Shown here piece after piece: positions 59,054-64,000 of a DNA stretch of 64,000 nucleotides. The DNA is taken from the NCBI GenBank assembly GCA_003049465.1, contig PYSS01000016.1, positions 1 to 64,000 of the forward strand, in the 5' to 3' direction. The DNA comes from Magnaporthiopsis rhizophila (Eukaryota > Ascomycota > Sordariomycetes > Magnaporthales > Magnaporthaceae). The notes under the pieces are model-generated. The model made no database searches. It was not told the origin of the DNA and saw nothing but the letters and a program-made list of their open reading frames with translations. The translations under genes and the position numbers were made by a program. Position 1 is the stretch's first letter. Each line of letters begins with the position of its first letter.

Positions 59054-60250
59054 GTGAAGCAGCCAACCCTCCCGTCCCTGTCCCTGAGCAGCACCCTAGG
59101 ACTGGCAGCGCCGCAGCAGGCCCCGCCCTTGGCGCTCAACACGGTCAGGCCGGTTCCGGAACGGACCCAGCCCGCCCTGCCGCACGACCCCAGTACCAAC
59201 CCCGAGTGCACGTGGTGGCCACGACAGCGACGGCGCCCTGTCCTTCTTCGACATCTTGAGCATCTTTGGCATTTCGGCTGGGGACTAGGTACTTGGCGCC
59301 CCTGCCCCTTTTTTCTGGTACCGCTCCGCAGAACTTTGCTGGGGCTAACACAACCATCCCACCAGAACCCCTTGGTATCGTCGTGTTGCAGCGTCGTGGA
59401 GATTGGCTTCTCCTATTGCGCCGGGGCCCCTGCTGGCCCGCCAGGCGGCGGTAGCTCGAGGTCCACCACGACCGCCGCTACCACCTCGGGCGGGCCGACC
59501 ACCACCAAGCCCCCTGTCAACGGCACCAAGACGCCTCGCCCTGTGCAGGAGGGCATGGTCGGGAACTGCGACAAGTTCTAATTTGTGCCCTCGGGCGAGA
59601 GCTGCAGCGACGTTTCTGCGCAGGGACGGTCTCACCATCTCCCGGCCCTTCTCCTGGGAATCGGCCGTGAAGGCCGACTGCACCGGCATGTGGGCCGAAG
59701 TGTATGTCTGCGTGGGCGTAGTCGGCGGCTCACCCGTCACCACCCTTGACCCGACCACGACGAAGCCCGGCAACGGTATCGACACGCCCACTCCGGTCCA
59801 GGACGGGCATGGTTGGCAACTGCAACAAGTTTTACTTCGTGCCCTCGCGCGAGAGCTGCAGCGACGCCCTGCGCAAAAAAAAGGCCTCACCATCTCCCAG
59901 TCGTTTGTCTGGAACTCCGCAGTAAAGTTGGACTGTACCGGCATGCGGGCACGAGGCTTACGTCTGCGTCGGCGTCGTCGTCGGCGGCGGCGGCGGCGGC
60001 AGCCCCGTCACCACACCGGGTCCAACGACGACCAAGCCCGACAACGGACATCACGACCCCTACGCCCACGCAACCAGGCACGGTCGACAACCGCAACAAG
60101 TTCTACTTTGTGGCCGAGGGCAAGTCGTCGTAATTCACATATCTCGAGCGCCACCCCAGCCCCGCCCATCGCTTTCAACTGCTTGGGCTGGATAACAATT
60201 GTCACAACCATAAGTAGCCGCCAGCACACGCAAGGGACGAATGTGTAACA
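59054..60250 (+). pseudogene. Multi-LysM secreted protein gene, frameshifted
   Basis: ATG at 59054 starts a hydrophobic signal-like segment. The first LysM-like region has ECTWW and, after a +1 shift, DGALSFFDILSIFGISAGD. Two further LysM units follow with Thr/Pro linkers: GNCDKF*FVPSGESCSDV with GLTISRPFSWESAVKADC (59550-59720), and GNCNKFYFVPSRESCSD with GLTISQSFVWNSAVKLDC (59810-59960). A third unit is cut (NRNKFYFVAEGKSS, 60090-60130). At least five frame changes and one TAC-to-TAA stop. LysM modules bind chitin oligomers; secreted LysM proteins often mask fungal chitin or accompany subgroup C chitinases. Confidence 0.72.
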
Positions 60251-60664
60251 TGGTCATTTTCAAATCCTGGTAAGCCGTTCGTCAGCGCTAGCCGACTTGT
60301 GCTCGTCAACCAGGTAATTACCCAGAAAACCTCCAGGCCCGACGGGAATTCACAGAATCCGAGCTCGCTCAGCCCCTGGCTAGCCCAAACTTCTTTACAA
60401 TCGAAAGCACGACCTCGAGCCCGTGTCGTTCTCGTCGGGCACATCCAGCCACAAACTCTGATCCTCTCTGGCGAGATCCTCGACGCGGACTTGGTGTTTT
60501 TCGCAGGCGACGTCCACACCGACTTCCAGGATATTGAAAAAATACCCTCTCCATCCTCCCTTGCCTTCTCCGGGATCAGAGCGACCCTTCAAAAGCGCGA
60601 GCGCCTGAGAGAAAGAAGCGGTTCCGCTGACGTGAGCGGTTCCTTTGCGTCACTCATCCCCAAC
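60251..60664. other. Intergenic region between LysM and SET relics
   Basis: Short frames on both strands, none with a domain. The minus-strand frame at 60395-60592 might extend the SET region but is not in frame with it. Confidence 0.4.
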
Positions 60665-61420
60665 CTACTTCGTTGTCGTCCATTTCTTCTCCTCTGCTGG
60701 CTGTTGCTCGTTGCTGTCGTTCTTCCTGGAAGTTCCAGCCCCGCCTGCGGGATCGAGGAGGCCTCCCAGGCCTACCAAGTCCCCATCCATCACATCCCTT
60801 ATGGGGCTGTGACCTGCAAGGTGATTTCTTCGGAAGCGGACGAAAGCGCAGTCGTTGCCCAGATTGCAGGCACAGCCACCGTACTCGGACAGTACCAGTT
60901 GGACCCAGCCGTCGATATTTTGATATTCAATCTCGTCGATTTCGTCACAAGGGCCAGCATCCTCGTCAACGAGACCGAGAAGGCGAAGAATGCGAGCATT
61001 TTCCTGTTTGGGAAACCGGAAGTCCCACGCGATAGTAATTTGTTCGTTGGCCTTGATATGTCGATCGCTAACGAACCAGAAATGGTATTCATAACCTTTG
61101 GAAATGAACGTGTTAATTACCGAATTCGGGTTGCAGCTGCGCCTTATATAGCGGGCGCCCGAGCTTTCGAGCCGTGTATCGATATAAAGCGGAAGCTTTT
61201 TGAGGAAAAAGACAAATGGAAGAGGCGAGGTAAATTCGTCCCATCGATTGTATTTATCTGCCGCATAATCCTTTTGGAAACCGATCAGCCCGTTTAATTC
61301 AATAAACGGAACGTTTTGTTCGATTGCGGCCGGAGTTACGAGGTTATTCCATTTAACAATCGAATCGGCGATTCGCAGCTTCTGGATTTCCAACCGCAGT
61401 GGGCCGCTCCAAGGTTTCGG
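60665..61420 (-). pseudogene. SET-domain protein (SET3/MLL5-like), 5'-truncated
   Basis: The minus frame 60665-61393 is 242 codons. It holds EIQKLRIADSIVKWN, VPFIELNGLIGFQKDY, LPLYIDTRLESSGARYIRRS followed by CNPN, EYHFWFVSDRHIKANEQITI followed by AWDFRF, and YGGCACNLGNDCAF. These are the substrate, RRSCxPN and E-Q-I-T-I-x-W-D-F motifs of the SET fold in the Set3/MLL5 branch, and a Cys-containing post-SET-like segment. Family members act in histone deacetylase or chromatin complexes. The N-terminal part is absent: homology begins at about 61420 where the C2H2 gene's 3' frame is still open. The long plus-strand frame 60299-61297 is its shadow. Likely a fragment. Confidence 0.68.
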
Positions 61421-62162
61421 GCGGCAATGGCTGGAATACGTCGCCGTATTCCCAACCAGTCTCTTGTCGAAGCTTTTCGGGCTTGGCCAGCCACAAAGAC
61501 ATAGTATTCGAAACGTTCAAATCTGCAAACGAATTTGTTTGCACAATCTGCACCTTGTTATCGAATTCAAAGTTCTGCGGCAATTCAGGCGGAGTAGTGG
61601 CAGGCCCGTCGATGGGTGAACCGGGTTGTGGTGACCCGCCGTGGCCAGAGTCGTCCTTGGCAAATGCAGCCAGGAAGGCCTGGCGCTCCTCTACGAAATC
61701 GTTCCCGATGGAGTCTTTCCGTCCCCGGTTTCCGATGACTTGGTGGCTATCCGATGACCTTTCCGACGCCAGCTCGTCGTCCTTGTCCTCTCCGATGTCG
61801 GGGAGAGCGTAGAGAGCCAGCCTTTCGAGATGGTATCTCACATGTTTTGCATCGTTATCACGTCGCTGAATTTGGTCGGATAAAAAGGACAGTCGCGGTA
61901 GGGTTTGGCGGATGGCCCGACGACGGCCGCAATCATCTCGGGCGTGTAATATTCCCCCTGGTTCTGCGGATGCTGCTCTTTGAGATGCTGCAGGTATTCG
62001 GGCTGGGTCTCGAACTCGTCCTCGTGGCTGTGGCAGTGCCAAACCCGGCAATGTTGGTTTTTGTGGTCAACCCACTCCTGCTTCACGCCGTAGAGACGGT
62101 CAGGGTCGGAACAGTCCTCATATGTGCAATGGTATGGCTGTAGGTCGTGGATCTGGTGTATG

Positions 62163-62215
62163 CTGCTGAGCGATTAGCAGCGGTCTCGAACGTGTGAGCG
62201 TCTGGACGGCCTCAC
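62163..62215 (-). other. Intron 2 of the C2H2 gene (53 nt)
   Basis: Donor GTGAGG, branch-like GCTAAT, acceptor CAGCAG. The second AG gives DDWRIHQIHDLQPYHC, the spacing usual for this family; the first adds one residue. Confidence 0.68.
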
Positions 62216-63050
62216 CGCCAGTCGTCCCGGCCGGGGTATCTCTCTGGACACAAGCTACCGCAGTAAGGACAAGGAAAGTACTTGTGGCCGGCGAGATGGC
62301 TCGGTGCCGGGGGCCACGCCAGGTCCTCTCCCAGAGGGCTGACCGCGGTCGACACGCGGCTACGATGCGAGATTACCGATCTCATATCCTCGGGCCCCAT
62401 CATATCCAAGTCCATTCTGGTCACCGACGTGGCCACCGACTCGGCGGGGGCCGGTTTCGGAGCTTGGCTCGGGGCTGCTGCGGGCTGGGGGAGAGCGGCG
62501 GCGACAGCCGGAGTCTCTTCGGTCACGTCGCGCCGTAGGAGCTGGGCGTGTTTCTTCCAATAGATAAATTGCTGCTTCCTGCGGGCGTTGGCCATGCCCG
62601 CCCTGGCGATGAGCAAGCGACTCGCCGAGGCGTACTGCGCGATCAGCTCCTTCCGGCCGAAGCCTAGTTCCTGGAGCTTCTCGTCGCCAACCCACTCCAC
62701 GAGCTGCTGCTGCTGGACGTAGGCAACCAGAGAGACCGCGATTTGCTCCTGGTTCTGGATGTACTCGGCGCGTTGGCTTTCGGGAACGTGCTTGTAGAGG
62801 TCTTTGGTCGACCGTTGCGGCCTGTTCCGCGCGCTGCGAATCCGCGATGCGAGCCTGTAAAGCGAGTCGAGCCTGGCGGCAACGCTGGAGAGTCTGAACT
62901 CGGCTTCTTGGAAAGACCCCGTGCTGCTGAGCGACGATCCCAGCGAGGCCTCGTCGTCGGAAGTGCTGCTGTCGTTTTCCGTTCCGTCCGCCTGGCGCAC
63001 ATTCTGGTCTCTTTCGAGCGGCTGTCTCGTGCCGTGAGCAATGTCCAACA

Positions 63051-63097
63051 CTAGTCACGTTAGCCGAGCCGAGGATCCCTGGGGCGAATCTACTGAC
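63051..63097 (-). other. Intron 1 of the C2H2 gene (47 nt)
   Basis: Donor GTCAGT, branch-like GCTAAC, acceptor CTAG. Splicing restores one frame across exons 1 and 2 and removes the TAG at the exon boundary. Confidence 0.7.
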
Positions 63098-63374
63098 GGT
63101 TTCGGAGGTGATCTTGGAGCTCCGTAAGCAGGTTGGTCAGCGAGGCCTTGATAAAAGACGCATCACGGACCCTGTAATCGAGCGACGCGTGTCCCGTCTG
63201 GAACAGGCCGAGGCTGCGCGCCCAGAGTCGAAATCTTTCCTCTTCGGCCGCAATGCGTCGCCTCGACGGGATGGCGGCGCCTCCGTTGCCCGTCCCCGAC
63301 GCCTCGACGAGTCTCTTGAAGGTGCCGGCCACGGTCCGGCCGAGGGGCTGGAGCTCTTGCTGCTGTGACTACAT

Positions 63375-63665
63375 AGTCGATGCGGAAAAGCTCGGCCGGT
63401 TCGTCAAACCCGGGTCGTTCGCATCGTCGCTCAGGACGGCGGCGGCGCGGCTCGATGGTTACTCGGCCATGGGCGTTGAAGACGTGGACGGGTACAGGCA
63501 GCACGAGAGGCTACATGGATTACCCCGCCCCAGAGGAGACGATTGGGCAGCAACGTCCTCTCGCCAAGCGCCCAGAGATGCGGCTAAAAATCCTACTCTC
63601 GCTGCCAAATTTCCCGCCGTCTCCGGACCATCGAATTCCCGCCTTGGCCGACTTGACTGCTCAAA
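63375..63665. promoter_or_regulatory. Shared divergent promoter region
   Basis: About 290 bp between the C2H2 start (minus) and the DUF7580-like start (plus). No TATA box or other defined element is evident. The open frame 63380-63796 is not supported. Confidence 0.4.
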
Positions 63666-64000
63666 ATGTCAGGTTTGGAGATCGCAGGCATCGTTCTGGG
63701 GTCATGCCCATCGTCATCAACGCGCTATCGGCGTACCAGGGAGGAAGGGGTCCCCTTGCGACCCTGCGCAATCACGAGGCCTGCTGGACGTGCTGATCAA
63801 CAAGCTCACAATCCAGCAGGGTGATTTCTATTTCGACATGCTCGGGCTTCTGCGCGAGGCGAGAGTACCCGAGATCCTCGCGGAAGCCGACCCAACTCTG
63901 GAAAGATGCGTTGAGATCCTGCAAGTCGTCAAGACTAGCGACGAAGTCGAGCGGTACCTCGGTCCGCAACTTTTCGGCAGCTTTCTCGAGATGCTGCGCT
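63666..64000 (+). pseudogene. DUF7580-like protein, 5' part, two frameshifts, runs off the window
   Basis: ATG at 63666 gives MSGLEIAGIVLGS, then a one-base loss after which MPIVINALSAYQGG and GPLATLR follow in another frame. After a second shift comes LLDVLINKLTIQQGDFYFDM, LREARVPEILAEADPTLERC and YLGPQLFGSFLEMLR up to the edge. The N-terminal hydrophobic GLEIAGIVLGS.PIVINAL and the helical block are typical of large fungal DUF7580-family proteins of unknown function. The rest lies beyond 64000. Confidence 0.65.

Larger units (their letters stand above)
61353..63374 (-). pseudogene. C2H2-finger domain protein (ankyrin/NACHT-associated type), stop and frameshift
   Basis: Exon 1 63374-63098: ATG (63372-63374) is followed at once by TAG, then SQQQELQPLGRTVAGTFKRL and LWARSLGLFQTGHASLDYRV. 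Intron 1 63051-63097 (GTCAGT...CTAG). Exon 2 63050-62216: helical LSSVAARLDSLYRLASRIRS ending PCPYCGSLCPERYPGRDDW. Intron 2 62163-62215 (GTGAGG...CAGCAG). Exon 3: DLQPYHCTYEDCSDPDRLY, WVDHKNQHCRVWHCH and CPFYPTKFSD, then a one-base loss near 61850 after which HVRYHLERLALYALPDIGED continues to 61353. The order N-terminal helical region, C2H2-type pairs, HLERLALYALP is a common Pezizomycotina architecture. Divergent from the DUF7580-like gene. Confidence 0.72.

Noticed and set aside
59403..60248. 281-codon plus-strand frame as one intact protein
   Set aside because: It strings together different frames of the LysM repeats with Arg/Pro-rich out-of-frame stretches.
60299..61297. 332-codon plus-strand open frame
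   Set aside because: The minus strand of the same DNA encodes clear SET-domain motifs.

Overview
The window looks like a filamentous ascomycete (Pezizomycotina, probably Sordariomycetes) chromosome in two compartments. Positions 1-51969 are extremely AT-rich and built almost wholly from nested LTR retrotransposons eroded by C:G to T:A transitions, the signature of repeat-induced point mutation (RIP). Positions 51970-64000 return abruptly to GC-rich DNA holding fungal protein-coding sequence, most of it broken by frameshifts or stops.

Repeat compartment. Five Ty3/gypsy chromovirus-type elements have both LTRs and 5-bp target-site duplications (TSDs): E1 310-7549 (-), E2 7992-16027 (+), E3 27151-34376 (+), E4 34633-41885 (-) and E6 44791-51969 (+). 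All share TGTTACAA-like termini, the order gag, protease, RT, RNase H, integrase, chromodomain, and a further antisense reading frame (aORF) in the 3' internal region. An older minus-strand element, E5 (5' LTR 42198-42978), was split by later insertions: E4 and E3 in its gag, a Ty1/copia element (21004-25677) in its RT, a miniature LTR element (TRIM, 26331-26961) at a rearranged junction, and element A (5' LTR 18938-19406) in its integrase. Element B (5' LTR 17587-18049) lies in A's gag. Two 297-299 bp GC-rich elements (19414-19712, 42373-42669) with perfect TSDs have escaped RIP.

Gene compartment. From left to right: unrecognised relics (52.2-53.6 kb), a small secreted-protein gene on the minus strand (54.1-54.4 kb), an unrecognised plus-strand relic (55.9-56.45 kb), a decayed GH18 subgroup C (killer-toxin-like) chitinase (-, 56.66-58.65 kb) divergent from a decayed multi-LysM protein gene (+, 59.05-60.25 kb), a 5'-truncated SET-domain coding region (-, 60.67-61.42 kb), a C2H2-finger protein gene of the type common in Pezizomycotina (-, 61.35-63.37 kb, two short introns, one early stop, one frameshift), and divergent from it the start of a DUF7580-like gene (+, 63.67 kb to the edge).

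The most interesting observation is the aORF: in all five complete gypsy elements the strand opposite gag-pol, between chromodomain and 3' LTR, encodes the same cysteine-cluster plus coiled-coil protein. Its cysteines are lost almost only by RIP-type Cys-to-Tyr changes. No tRNA, rRNA or CRISPR array was seen.
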